Positions 1 to 8,521 of a stretch of 64,000 nt of DNA are shown piece by piece (the stretch's first letter is position 1; the number at the start of each line of letters is the position of its first letter). The position numbers and the translations under genes are program-made. The notes beneath the pieces were generated by a model that ran no database searches, was not told the origin of the DNA, and saw only the letters and a list, made by a program, of their open reading frames with translations. The stretch spans positions 1 to 64,000 of the forward strand of contig NZ_BAKM01000027.1 of the NCBI RefSeq assembly GCF_000614185.1, in the 5' to 3' direction. This stretch comes from Phocaeicola sartorii JCM 17136 = DSM 21941 (GTDB taxonomy: Bacteria; Bacteroidota; Bacteroidia; Bacteroidales; Bacteroidaceae).

Positions 1-286
1 TATTCGTATGATGCATCTTTAATTAAAGTGAAAAGAATGCTCTTTATCGTCTGGAATCAGAAAAGGAGTTAAACAAGGGATTTTATTTCATCATCCCTTG
101 ATGATAACCGAATATATTGGCTACATTTGTTACGTGCATTTCGAATCATTCATGAGAGAAACCTTATAGGATAAAAGAAAAACTTCGTATAAAAAAACAC
201 TTGAATAATTTCAGGTCTGCATGAACAAAAAGACAACAGAATTGTTTGTATAATATAAACCTAGAATCTTGCGAAATCAGTAGCCA
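1..286. other. Upstream intergenic stretch with possible gene tail
   Basis: Frame 1 on the + strand is open from base 1 to a TAA at 70-72 and could be the last 23 codons of a gene left of the window, but so short an open frame is not convincing. The rest to 286 is AT-rich. A TTTG at 245-248 and a TAGAATCTTG at 262-271 vaguely resemble a Bacteroidetes promoter but fit the spacing poorly. Nothing else was recognised. Confidence 0.3.
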
Positions 287-682
287 ATGAAGCTTATCGT
301 CAAAATAGGATTAATCACCCTGCTTTTAATGCTGAATTATCAGGGAGTCAATGCGGATGTTTTTTCTTCCGCTGTTGACAGATATGCTGTTACTACGGAA
401 TCTCTGCACTCTGATCACGGAACATTGGATACGATGGGTTTCACTACTTCTTTACTAACGGGGCAGCAGCAGGTATTAGTTAAACTGATGCCTGAAGATC
501 TTCGGATCCGTAGGGCGGAGGAACTTCAACAGAACTTCTTAAAAATTCTCATAAATCGTTTTTCACTACGGGAGGGACTACTGGCTGTTGACCGCGCCAG
601 AATCTTCCCCTCTAACCCCATTCATTGTGTGTCTCCGGCATGTCATTATTTTGTGTTCACGCTGAGACGCATCTTGATTTAA
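287..682 (+). CDS. Hypothetical small secreted protein upstream of exbB
   Basis: A 131-residue product I do not recognise. The first ~23 residues (MKLIVKIGLITLLLMLNYQG then VNA) look like a signal peptide, with a plausible cleavage after VNADVF. The rest has no repeats or membrane segments and contains two cysteines near the C-terminus. It lies on the same strand 108 nt upstream of the ExbB-like gene, and its stop codon (680-682) is inside the left arm of an inverted repeat in front of that gene. It may be the first gene of the TonB-type operon or a short independent gene. The codon pattern is unremarkable. Existence as a gene is moderately supported by the signal-like N-terminus; function unknown. 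Confidence 0.5.
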   Translation: MKLIVKIGLITLLLMLNYQGVNADVFSSAVDRYAVTTESLHSDHGTLDTMGFTTSLLTGQQQVLVKLMPEDLRIRRAEELQQNFLKILINRFSLREGLLAVDRARIFPSNPIHCVSPACHYFVFTLRRILI

Positions 683-781
683 TTAATCGTTATAAATTTA
701 GTTGTTTAACCTCCTCCGGCGCCCTGCAGAGTGTCGGGGTTGGTATAGAATTGTCTTTTTCTTAACTATAACGATTAATTA
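680..781 (+). repeat. 15-bp perfect inverted repeat in front of exbB
   Basis: TAATTAATCGTTATA at 680-694 is exactly reverse-complemented by TATAACGATTAATTA at 767-781. The 72-nt loop is GC-rich (CCTCCTCCGGCGCCCTGCAG). The right arm ends 9 nt before the exbB ATG, so a folded leader would sequester the ribosome-binding region. It could be a terminator-like stem, a regulated leader or an operator pair. Confidence 0.6.
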
Positions 782-790
782 AAACATATC

Positions 791-1605
791 ATGGAAGCTA
801 TTCAAAATAAAACCACTCATAAGATTGCAGGTATAAAAAATGCAGGTTGGGTAATTGTATGCTGCTTTATCATAGCGGTTTGTATATACAACTTTTTACT
901 GGGAAACCCAGCTAATTTTATGAACAATGATCCTAACAATCATCCGTTGCCGGGTAATTTCCTGGGAACTATCTATAAAGGGGGGATTGTGGTCCCTATT
1001 ATTCAAACCCTCTTGCTCACTGTCATTGCTTTGAGTTTCGAGCGTTATTTCGCCATCCGTTCGGCTTTCGGTAAAGGCTCGTTGGTGAAATTTGTCGCTA
1101 ATATCAAATCGGCTTTGGCTGCCGGGGATATGAAGAAAGCACAGGAACTTTGTGATAAACAAGGCGGCTCTGTAGCCAATGTCGTTACTTCCACCTTAAA
1201 GAAGTATGCCGATGTGGAGAACGACTCTACACTATCAAAAGACCAGAAAGTACTGGCCATCCAAAAAGAACTGGAAGAAGCCACAGCGCTGGAACTTCCC
1301 ATGATGGAGCAGAACTTGCCGGTTATCGGTACTATCACCACGCTGGGTACCTGATGGGACTGCTGGGTACGGTAATCGGTATGATCCGTTCGTTTGCGGC
1401 TTTGTCTGCCGGTGGCGGTACGGACTCCATGGCATTGTCACAAGGTATTTCCGAAGCGTTGATCAATACGGCGTTCGGTATCCTGACAGGTGCGTTGGCG
1501 GTTATTTCTTATAACTACTATACTAATAAGATTGATAAATTGACTTACAGCCTCGATGAAGTAGGTTTCTCTATTGTACAGACCTTTGCGGCTTCTCATA
1601 AATAA
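791..1605 (+). CDS. exbB: MotA/TolQ/ExbB proton channel family protein (frameshifted in this sequence)
   Basis: Inner-membrane component of the ExbB-ExbD-TonB complex, which couples the proton gradient to TonB-dependent outer-membrane transport. There is an N-terminal membrane helix (~residues 19-37), a second (~65-85) followed by the typical cytoplasmic FERYFAIRSA stretch, and the conserved family core MGLLGTVIGMIRSFAAL with two C-terminal helices. The frame ends at TGA 1352-1354 and resumes at 1354. GGTACCTGATGG needs one more C (GGTACCCTGATGG) to read GTLMGLLGTVIG, the usual family sequence. Restoring it gives 271 residues, the normal length, so a one-base deletion near 1350 is the likely explanation. 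exbD follows 28 nt downstream. Confidence 0.88.
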
Positions 1606-1632
1606 TCGTGCCACCCTTTAAAATGAACTGCT

Positions 1633-2238
1633 ATGGGTAGAGCAAAGATTAAAAAGAAAAGTACGTTCATAGATATGACGGCCATGAGTGACGTCACTGT
1701 ATTGCTGCTTACTTTCTTTATGTTGACTTCGACATTCGTAAAGAAAGAACCGGTACAGGTGTTTACGCCCGCCTCCGTTTCCGAAATCAAGATTCCGGAA
1801 ACGAATATCCTCCAGATTCTGGTGGACCCGCAAGGGAAAATATTTATGAGCCTCGACAAACAGCCCGACATGAAGGCTGTATTGGAGAAAATGGGTGAGG
1901 AATATGGAGTTGAGTTTACTCCCGAACAGGAGAAGAAATTTGCGACCGCTTCTGCATTTGGCGTTCCGATGAGAAGCATGCAGAAATATCTGGATCTGCC
2001 TTCCGAACAACAGGACAAACTGTTGAAAAACGAAGGTATCCCCTGTGACAGTACGGACAATCAGTTTAAATCATGGGTACGTAATGCCCGTCAGGTGAAT
2101 CCGGATCTGCGCATTGCCATCAAAGCTGATGCCTCAACTCCCTATGCTGTGATTAAAAACGTAATGAGCTCACTTCAGGACCTCAGAGAGAACCGATATA
2201 ATCTGATTACTTCTCTGAAGACTACTTCTGATAAATAA
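1633..2238 (+). CDS. exbD: ExbD/TolR family biopolymer transport protein
   Basis: Partner of ExbB in the TonB energising complex: a single N-terminal membrane helix and a periplasmic domain. After the positively charged start (MGRAKIKKKS), the sequence FIDMTAMSDVTVLLLTFFML (residues ~12-31) is the ExbD/TolR transmembrane segment with the conserved proton-responsive Asp (D20). The periplasmic part ends with the family-typical 'ALRIAIKADAST-Y-VI' type strand (here LRIAIKADASTPYAVIKNVM). At 201 residues it is longer than enterobacterial ExbD (~141) but normal for Bacteroidetes. It is followed 12 nt later by a second exbD. Confidence 0.9.
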   Translation: MGRAKIKKKSTFIDMTAMSDVTVLLLTFFMLTSTFVKKEPVQVFTPASVSEIKIPETNILQILVDPQGKIFMSLDKQPDMKAVLEKMGEEYGVEFTPEQEKKFATASAFGVPMRSMQKYLDLPSEQQDKLLKNEGIPCDSTDNQFKSWVRNARQVNPDLRIAIKADASTPYAVIKNVMSSLQDLRENRYNLITSLKTTSDK

Positions 2239-2250
2239 AACCGAATAATT

Positions 2251-2901
2251 ATGAGTGCTGAAGTACAAGAAAGCGGCAAAAAAGGAAAAGGATCAAAACA
2301 AAAGAAGATGACTGTTCGTGTGGACTTTACGCCTATGGTGGACATGAACATGTTGCTGATTACTTTCTTTATGCTGTGTACCACGCTGAGCAAACCTCAG
2401 ACGATGGAAATAAGTATGCCGAGCAATGACAAGAACATCACTGAAGAGCAGCAGAGCAAGGTGAAGGCTTCACAAGCAATAACCCTGTTGCTGGCTGGAG
2501 GAGATAAACTGTATTATTATGAAGGAGAACCTAATTACAAAGACTATACATCGCTGAAGGAGACTTCCTATCAGGCGGATGGTCTGCGTTCCATCCTTCT
2601 TGATAAGAACTCGGCGGCAGTTCGTGAAGTAAACGAACTGAAAAAGCAGAAAGCTGACCTAAAGATATCAGAGGAAGATTACACGAAGAAACTTTCTGAA
2701 ATAAAAAGCGGAAAGGATACTCCGACGGTCATCATAAAGGCGACGGACGACTCTTCCTACAAGAATCTGATTGATGCTCTGGATGAAATGCAGATATGCA
2801 ATATAGGTAAGTATGTGATAACGGATATGGCCGATGCGGATCAGTTTCTGATCAAGAATTATGATACGAAGGGCGATCTGAGTAAAGACATCGCGGAATA
2901 G
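2251..2901 (+). CDS. exbD: Second ExbD/TolR family protein
   Basis: Paralogue of the preceding gene. A basic N-terminus (KGKGSKQKK) precedes VDFTPMVDMNMLLITFFML (~25-43), the membrane helix with the conserved Asp in MVDMN. The periplasmic region (~50-216) carries a charged helical insertion (~115-150) before the TVIIKATDDSSYKNLIDAL strand-helix unit. Two tandem, non-identical ExbD proteins are a common Bacteroidales arrangement and imply a heteromeric ExbD assembly. Spacing to tonB is 29 nt with AAAAGGAGGAAAAG just before the next start, a purine-rich ribosome-binding stretch. Confidence 0.9.
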   Translation: MSAEVQESGKKGKGSKQKKMTVRVDFTPMVDMNMLLITFFMLCTTLSKPQTMEISMPSNDKNITEEQQSKVKASQAITLLLAGGDKLYYYEGEPNYKDYTSLKETSYQADGLRSILLDKNSAAVREVNELKKQKADLKISEEDYTKKLSEIKSGKDTPTVIIKATDDSSYKNLIDALDEMQICNIGKYVITDMADADQFLIKNYDTKGDLSKDIAE

Positions 2902-2930
2902 TGACACACTTTTAAAAGGAGGAAAAGAAA

Positions 2931-3743
2931 ATGACAAAAATAGATTTGACCTCACCCGAATGGTGTGAACTGATATTCCAAGGTAAGAACAAGGCATACG
3001 GTGCCTATAAGATGCGTGCCAATTCACCGAAACGCCACACGTGGGCGATGGTAATTGTAGTGATTATTGCCGCCATAGGTTTCAGCATACCTGCATTGGT
3101 AAAACTGGCAACTCCGAAGCAGAAAGAGGTGATGACGGAAGTGACTACCTTATCGCAACTGGAAGAGCCCGAGGTGAAGCAGGAGGAGTTCAAGAAAGTG
3201 GAACCGGTGGCTCCGCCTCCCGCTCTGAAAAGCTCTATCAAATTTACCGCTCCTGTCATCAAAAAGGATGAAGAGGTGCGTGATGACGAAGAGATAAAGA
3301 GCCAGGAAGAACTGACTCAGACCAAAGTGGCTATCTCCATTGCCGATGTGAAAGGTAATGATGAACTGAATGGTAAAGATATTGCCGAACTGAAAGAAGT
3401 GATAACCAAAGCCCCCGAAGCAGAAGAAAAACCATATACTATGGTAGAACAGATGCCTCAGTTTCCGGGGGGTGACAGAGAATTGCTGTCTTTTATAGCA
3501 AAGAATCTGCATTATCCTACCATTGCGCAGGAAAATGGGATACAGGGTAAAGTGTTTGTCCGCTTTGTGGTTTCGGCTACAGGCGAGGTGAAGGATGTGA
3601 AGGTGCTCCGCTCGCTGGACCCATATTGTGATAAAGAGGCAGTCCGTGTCATCCAGTCATTGCCGAAATGGATTCCGGGAAGGCAGAACGGACGCAATGT
3701 TCCCGTGTACTATACCGTTCCTATTACTTTTAAGCTACAATAA
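2931..3743 (+). CDS. tonB: Energy transducer TonB
   Basis: Transmits ExbB/ExbD energy across the periplasm to TonB-dependent outer-membrane receptors (SusC-like in this group). The N-terminal ~30 residues (SPEWCELIFQGKNKAYGAYK) are the cytoplasmic start seen in Bacteroidetes TonB proteins. One membrane helix follows (~37-58, MVIVVIIAAIGFSIPALVKL). Then comes a Glu/Lys/Pro-rich periplasmic linker (~65-165) and a C-terminal TonB domain (~172-270) containing the FPGGDREL, YP-IAQENGIQGKV-V-F-V and VPV-YTVPITFKL motifs. Length 270 is usual. It is in operon with exbB-exbD-exbD. Confidence 0.92.
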   Translation: MTKIDLTSPEWCELIFQGKNKAYGAYKMRANSPKRHTWAMVIVVIIAAIGFSIPALVKLATPKQKEVMTEVTTLSQLEEPEVKQEEFKKVEPVAPPPALKSSIKFTAPVIKKDEEVRDDEEIKSQEELTQTKVAISIADVKGNDELNGKDIAELKEVITKAPEAEEKPYTMVEQMPQFPGGDRELLSFIAKNLHYPTIAQENGIQGKVFVRFVVSATGEVKDVKVLRSLDPYCDKEAVRVIQSLPKWIPGRQNGRNVPVYYTVPITFKLQ

Positions 3744-3752
3744 TATCTATAT

Positions 3753-4696
3753 ATGATGATGAAACTGTATATTGCATTGTTGGCTGCTTTGTTGCTGCTG
3801 CTTTCGGGCTGCGGCAACAAGCCCGGGCCGGGGGAAGACGATACGTTGATCTCAGGCACTATCACGATAGCGGTGGACGAAACTTTCCGTCCCATTATGG
3901 AAGAGGAGTTACAGGTGTTTCACGCATTGACACCGGATGCCACCGTGCATCCCGTTTATTGCAGTGAAGTGGAAGCCATGAAACTTTTGCTGGCGGACAG
4001 TGTGCGTCTGGCTGTCACCACGAGGCAGCTGACCCAGGAGGAAACGGCGTATTTCAACGGCAAGAAATTCTTTCCCGTATCGGTGAAGATGGCGACAGAT
4101 GGTCTGGCCTTGATCGTGAACAAGCAAAATACAGATTCATTAATTACGGTTGACCGGTTCAAGGATATACTGACGGGGAAGGTTACTGACTGGAAACAGC
4201 TGAATCCCGCTTCCCGTTTGGGTAAACTCCAACTGGTATTTGATAATCCCAATTCGAGCACCGTACATTATGTGCTCGACTCGATCTGCGGGGGTAAGCC
4301 TTTGTCGAAGGACCTGAAGGCGCAGAAAACAAATCCGGAGGTGATTTCGTATGTGGCCAGGAATCCCGCAGCTTTAGGGGTTATCGGTGTCAACTGGATA
4401 GGAAATCCTACGGATAGTACACGACTCTCTTTCAATGACGCCATTCGGATAATGGCTGTCAGCCGTGCGGATTCGGCTACAGTAGGAAATAGTTTCAAGC
4501 CTTATCAAGCTTATCTGGCTATGAACCAGTATCCGCTAACCCGTAATGTGTATATTTTACTCAATGATCCTAAAAGCGGCCTTCCCAGTGGTCTGACTTC
4601 ATTTCTGACGGACTTCCGGGGGCAGCGCATCATCTTGAAGTCAGGCTGGTGCCTGCAACGGCTGCCGTGAGGATTGTGGATGTAAAAGAGGAATAA
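3753..4696 (+). CDS. PstS-like phosphate-binding lipoprotein (3' frameshift)
   Basis: Periplasmic substrate-binding-like lipoprotein of the PstS family. It has a lipobox LLLSGCG near residue 20 and a GTITIAVDETFRPIMEEEL start typical of these proteins, including the 'FNGKKFFPVSVKMATDGLALIVN' and 'DWKQLNP' segments of phosphate-binding proteins. The uninterrupted frame ends at 4670 with an aberrant tail. Adding one C in TCAGGCTGGTGCC (near 4646) restores KSGLVPATAAVRIVDVKEE and a stop at 4694-4696, giving 314 residues. Placement right after tonB with no pstCAB nearby suggests a role with the TonB/TPR operon and not in classical phosphate uptake. That function is inference. Confidence 0.8.
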
Positions 4697-4721
4697 TAAA
4701 TGAATCAAAAAAAGAAGAACC

Positions 4722-6136
4722 ATGAAGAAATTAGCATTAACCGTGATGAGCCTGTGCCTGGCTGTAACGATGTGGGGACAGACATCGGCGGGCAGTGAAT
4801 GGTCACCGCAGGTGAAACAGGCTGCCACGATGATAAAGGAGAATCCGGCAAAAGCTTCTGAGGCTTTTGAGGCCTTGTTGAAAGGTAAAAATAAGAAGAA
4901 TACTTCCTTGTTGGTAGAGATAGGCCGGGCTTATCTGGACCAAGGGAAAACGGCAGAAGCCGCCGAATATGCACAGCGCGCTAAAGATGTGAACAGCAAA
5001 TGTGCTGTAGCCTATCTGCTGAGTGGGGATGTGGCACTGGAACTGAATGATGTGAACAAAGCAGCAGTGATTATAACCAGGCTATTTATCTGGACGAGGA
5101 TTGCGGCGAAGCTTATTTTAAATATGCACAGGTATATAAAGGGGTAGACCCTCAACTGTCACTGGATATGCTGACGCGCTTACAGGCCAAGACTCCGGAG
5201 GATAACCGGATCAGCAAGGAGATGGCAGACGTCTATTATACGATGGGGCAGTATGGCAAGGCAAAAGAGGCTTACGAAAGTTATCTGAAAGCAGGCACTC
5301 CCACTGAGCAGGACTATACCCGCTACGCCATGCTGTTGTATCTGAATAAAGACTACGCACCGTCTTTGGACATGGCGGAGAAAGGTCTGGAGCTTGCTCC
5401 GGAAAATCATGTGCTGAAACGTCTGGCAATGTATGATAATCTGGAATTGAAAGACTACACGGCAGGCTTGGAAGCGGCTGCCACCTTCTTTGCCAATCCC
5501 GCTAATCCGGATTATGTGTACTTGGACTATATCTATTTTGCCCGTTTGCTGGAAGCGGACAAGCAATACGAAGAAGCGGTGGCACAGTTTGACAAAGCAT
5601 TGTCCATGGATCAGTCGCATACGGAAATTTATAAAGAGATCTCAGATGTGTACGAGAAGGAACGTGATTTCCCGAAAGCGATAGAAGCTTATAAGAATTA
5701 TCTGGACGGAATGAAAAACTCTCCGGATATCAGTGACCTCTTCTTGTATGGTCGTCTGAACTATTATGCGGCTACCGATTCGGCTTGTCAGGATAAGCAA
5801 CCGGTCTATTTGGCAGAAGCCGATACTGTCTTTGCACAAGTGGCTGCTAAAGTTCCCGATAACTATTTAGGAAACTTCTGGCGTGCCCGTGTTAATTCGT
5901 TGCGTGATCCTGAGACAGCTCAGGGACTGGCAAAACCTTATTATGAGGCTGCATTGGGCATTCTGGAGCAAAAGCCGGATGCTACTAAGTCGGTGTTGGT
6001 GGAATGTAACAGCTATTTGGGATATTATTATTTTGTAAAAGAAGACTATGACCAGTCCAAACTGTATTGGAATAAGATCCTGGAAATTGATCCAGGAAAC
6101 GAGACTGCCACCAAGGCACTGGGAGGAATTAAATAG
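4722..6136 (+). CDS. Periplasmic tetratricopeptide-repeat protein (frameshifted)
   Basis: A secreted TPR protein: signal peptide in residues 1-22 (MKKLALTVMSLCLAVTMWGQ), then repeated A-x-Y-x-x-x-G/A helical pairs to the end (e.g. EIGRAYLDQGKTAEAAEYAQRA, GQYGKAKEAYESYLKAG, KEISDVYEKERDFPKAIEAY). The reading frame breaks near 5062. One extra base in AAAGCAGCAGTGATTATAAC lets translation continue as DYNQAIYLDEDCGEAYFKYA, and the joined protein is 471 residues. It is the last gene of the exbB-tonB operon, a gene order seen in Bacteroidales. TPR proteins are scaffolds, so it may organise the transducer complex (inference). Confidence 0.82.
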
Positions 6137-6240
6137 TCCTTCTTTTTTTCATTTATCATTTTGAGTTGAGCGGACAGCACTTGGTTGCTGCCCGCTTAAT
6201 TCGTTTAATGGTTAATGAATATTAAATATCCGTTGTCCTT

Positions 6241-6271
6241 CTTGTTTATTCAAATAAACTATATACATTTG
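6241..6271 (+). promoter_or_regulatory. Bacteroidetes-type promoter of the ABC/GntR operon
   Basis: TACATTTG at 6264-6271 matches the -7 element TAnnTTTG. CTTG at 6241-6244 sits 19 nt upstream as a -33 element. Transcription would start about 6278, inside the inverted repeat at 6273-6296. Confidence 0.7.
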
Positions 6272-6272
6272 C

Positions 6273-6296
6273 AGTGTACTAATTAACTAATACACT
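6273..6296 (+). promoter_or_regulatory. Probable YtrA-type GntR operator
   Basis: AGTGTA (6273-6278) and TACACT (6291-6296) form an inverted repeat with a 12-nt spacer immediately downstream of the -7 element. From memory, the Bacillus subtilis GntR repressor YtrA recognises AGTGTA/TACACT half-sites with a 13-bp spacer. A YtrA-like regulator is encoded at the end of this operon, so autorepression is likely. Confidence 0.62.
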
Positions 6297-6322
6297 AAAT
6301 AACTAATAAAACCATAAACACA

Positions 6323-7165
6323 ATGATGATTGAAGTAAAGAACTTGTCTTTCAGTTATGGAAAGAGAAAACAGAAAGTCTTTGATGACTTCTCGCTGGCA
6401 TTGGACAAAGGTTCAGTTTACGGTCTTCTGGGAAAGAACGGCACAGGCAAATCTACTTTGCTCTATTTAATGACGGGATTGCTTCGTCCTCAGTCCGGAC
6501 GGGTGCTTTACAAAGGGATGGATGTTTCCATGCGCTATCCACTGACTTTGCAGGACATGTTTCTAGTGCCTGAGGAATTTGCTTTGCCGGCAGTCAGTTT
6601 GAAACAATATTTAAAACTGAATACTCCGTTTTATCCGAATTTCAGTAGAGAACTGTTGAACGCCTGTCTCCGTGATTTTGATATGAATGAAGATATTCAT
6701 CTGGGCGAGCTTTCGATGGGGCAGAAAAAGAAAGCATTTATGTGCTTTGCATTAGCTACCAATACCTCTTTGTTGGTCATGGACGAACCCAGCAACGGAT
6801 TGGATATTCCTTCTAAAAGTCAGTTCCGCAAAGTCATCGCTTCGGGCATGACCGATGAAAAATCAGTCATCATCTCTACGCACCAGGTGAGGGATATTGA
6901 CAGCCTGCTGGATCATGTGGTTATTATTGACGGAACCCGTGTATTGTTGGATGCGTCGGTAAAGACCATCTGTGACAAGGTTTATTTTGCAGAGCAAGGC
7001 ATGAATGAACCGACAGACACCGCACTGTATGTTCAGCCGTCCGTCCAGGGAAACAGCGTCATCTTTCCGAATACACATAATGAGGAGACGAATCTGAATC
7101 TGGAAGTACTGTTCAACGCTATGCTGGCAGAGAGAGAAAAAATGCAGTCAATGTTTAACAAGTAA
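6323..7165 (+). CDS. ABC transporter ATP-binding protein
   Basis: ATPase subunit of a YtrB/CcmA-like exporter. Walker A GKNGTGKST is at residues 37-45, the signature LSMGQ at 130-134 and Walker B LLVMDEP at 150-156, followed by the D-loop SNGLD and switch histidine (STHQ). The 280 residues comprise one nucleotide-binding domain plus a ~60-residue C-terminal extension of unknown role. It is the first gene of an operon with a membrane protein and a GntR regulator. In Firmicutes similar operons respond to cell-wall-active compounds, but the substrate here is unknown. Confidence 0.9.
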   Translation: MMIEVKNLSFSYGKRKQKVFDDFSLALDKGSVYGLLGKNGTGKSTLLYLMTGLLRPQSGRVLYKGMDVSMRYPLTLQDMFLVPEEFALPAVSLKQYLKLNTPFYPNFSRELLNACLRDFDMNEDIHLGELSMGQKKKAFMCFALATNTSLLVMDEPSNGLDIPSKSQFRKVIASGMTDEKSVIISTHQVRDIDSLLDHVVIIDGTRVLLDASVKTICDKVYFAEQGMNEPTDTALYVQPSVQGNSVIFPNTHNEETNLNLEVLFNAMLAEREKMQSMFNK

Positions 7166-7179
7166 CATACACAAACACT

Positions 7180-8067
7180 ATGGATACGAATAAATTCTTT
7201 AGCTTTCCGCGTATTGCAATGGTCATGAAACGCGAGATAATGGAAAATTGGAAAACAAATCTTTATCGTCTGATCGGGATTTATGCCGGATTTTTATTGG
7301 TGATGGTGTTTACAATGTTGAAACAGGCGTCGTCGTATTATGATCCTCAGACGGCTTTCCAGCATTACTGTTCTAATGTGCTGGGGGCGTTTGCTCTGAT
7401 CATCGGTATTTTCGGCATTGTCTATGCTGCCAACATTATGGAGAACATGATTACCAAAGAAAAACGCATCGCTTTTCTGATGCTTCCGGCAACTATGATA
7501 GAGAAATTTGTGGCACGGTTCTTACTTGTTACGGTAGGACTGGCGGTGGCTGTCTTTGTTGCGGCGTCATTGGCGGAAATTACCCGTTATCTGTTACTTC
7601 CTTTATTTAATGTGCCTGAAACATTCCATCAATCTGTTCTGTATAACCTTCTTTCTATGCTTTCGGCAGATGGTGAGCAGGCATACGGAGGCTATGCCAT
7701 GAATATGTCCTACCAGAAGTGGCTGGGCGAACTGTGCGGATGGGCTTTCCTGGTATGGTCGCACTCACTGTATATTCTAGGGGGCAGTTATTGGTACAAG
7801 AAACCTTTTTTCAAGACATTGGGTACATTGACACTTATTTCTATTCTGTGTTCGGTCTTGTCGGTGCAAATCATATCATGGGTAGGCGATGACGGTATGC
7901 GTAGCTTCGCGGAATGGCTGGAAGCCAATTTCCAATGGATGACTTTGAACAAGTTACTTTCGTTAGGAGTGGCATTCTTCAGTGCGTTCACCCTGTTTAA
8001 CTGGTGGCTGAGTTACCGGCTCTTTACCCGTTCGCAAGTTGTTAAACCCAAATTCCGTTTGCTATGA
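7180..8067 (+). CDS. ABC transporter permease-like membrane protein
   Basis: A 295-residue integral membrane protein with about six hydrophobic segments (starting near residues 31, 68, 110, 183, 218 and 266 by eye). The interhelical motif NIMENMITKEKRIAFLMLPATMIEKFVARFL (~85-115) is characteristic of Bacteroidetes ABC-2-like permeases paired with YtrB-like ATPases; I quote it only as an extended region. It lies 14 nt after the ATPase gene and its stop overlaps the regulator's start (ATGA at 8064-8067), so the three proteins are translationally coupled. Substrate unknown. Confidence 0.8.
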   Translation: MDTNKFFSFPRIAMVMKREIMENWKTNLYRLIGIYAGFLLVMVFTMLKQASSYYDPQTAFQHYCSNVLGAFALIIGIFGIVYAANIMENMITKEKRIAFLMLPATMIEKFVARFLLVTVGLAVAVFVAASLAEITRYLLLPLFNVPETFHQSVLYNLLSMLSADGEQAYGGYAMNMSYQKWLGELCGWAFLVWSHSLYILGGSYWYKKPFFKTLGTLTLISILCSVLSVQIISWVGDDGMRSFAEWLEANFQWMTLNKLLSLGVAFFSAFTLFNWWLSYRLFTRSQVVKPKFRLL

Positions 8068-8429
8068 ATTTTAAAGAGAGTAAATCCATTTATTTGCAGA
8101 TAGCCGACCGGATATGTGATGAAATCCTGCAAGGGCAATATGCCGAAGAAGAGCGTATTCCATCGGTCAGGGAATACGCTGCCACAGTGGAGGTGAATGC
8201 CAATACGGTAGTCCGCACGTATGATTATCTTCAAGGACAGGAGATTATTTACAATAAACGCGGTATCGGTTATTTTGTATCGGCAGGGGCCAAGGAACGG
8301 ATCATTGCTTTGCGCAAAGATACATTCCTGCATGAAGACCTGCCCGAGTTTTTCAGACAAATGAAGACATTGGATGTTCCCATGAAGGAGATAGAGAAAA
8401 TGTACAAGGAATATCTGACTCAACAATAA
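8064..8429 (+). CDS. GntR family transcriptional regulator, YtrA-like
   Basis: A 121-residue DNA-binding protein: the winged-helix GntR domain occupies residues ~1-75 (SIYLQIADRICDEILQGQY, ERIPSVREYAATVEVNANTVVRTYDYL, GIGYFV), followed by a ~45-residue helical tail. The short C-terminal domain is the hallmark of the YtrA subfamily, which lacks a full effector-binding domain and usually controls its own ABC transporter operon. The inverted repeat at 6273-6296 is the obvious operator. The ATG overlaps the TGA of the permease gene. Confidence 0.88.
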   Translation: MNFKESKSIYLQIADRICDEILQGQYAEEERIPSVREYAATVEVNANTVVRTYDYLQGQEIIYNKRGIGYFVSAGAKERIIALRKDTFLHEDLPEFFRQMKTLDVPMKEIEKMYKEYLTQQ

Positions 8430-8477
8430 CACAACACATATACGGAACAATGCAGACATGACATCGGTTGAATAAGG

Positions 8478-8513
8478 AAATCCCGGCAGAGCGATGACTT
8501 GCCGGGATTTATT
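8478..8513. terminator. Bidirectional terminator hairpin
   Basis: AAATCCCGGCA (8478-8488) pairs with TGCCGGGATTT (8500-8510) between convergent genes. The terminal A/T runs give a U-tract in either direction, serving the GntR operon (+) and the M28 peptidase (-). Confidence 0.75.
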
Positions 8514-8521
8514 ATATCCGG

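Noticed and set aside
791..1605. Programmed frameshifting in exbB and other broken genes
   Set aside because: No consistent slippery heptamer; the lost bases sit in different short G/C runs in many genes, which fits sequencing error better.
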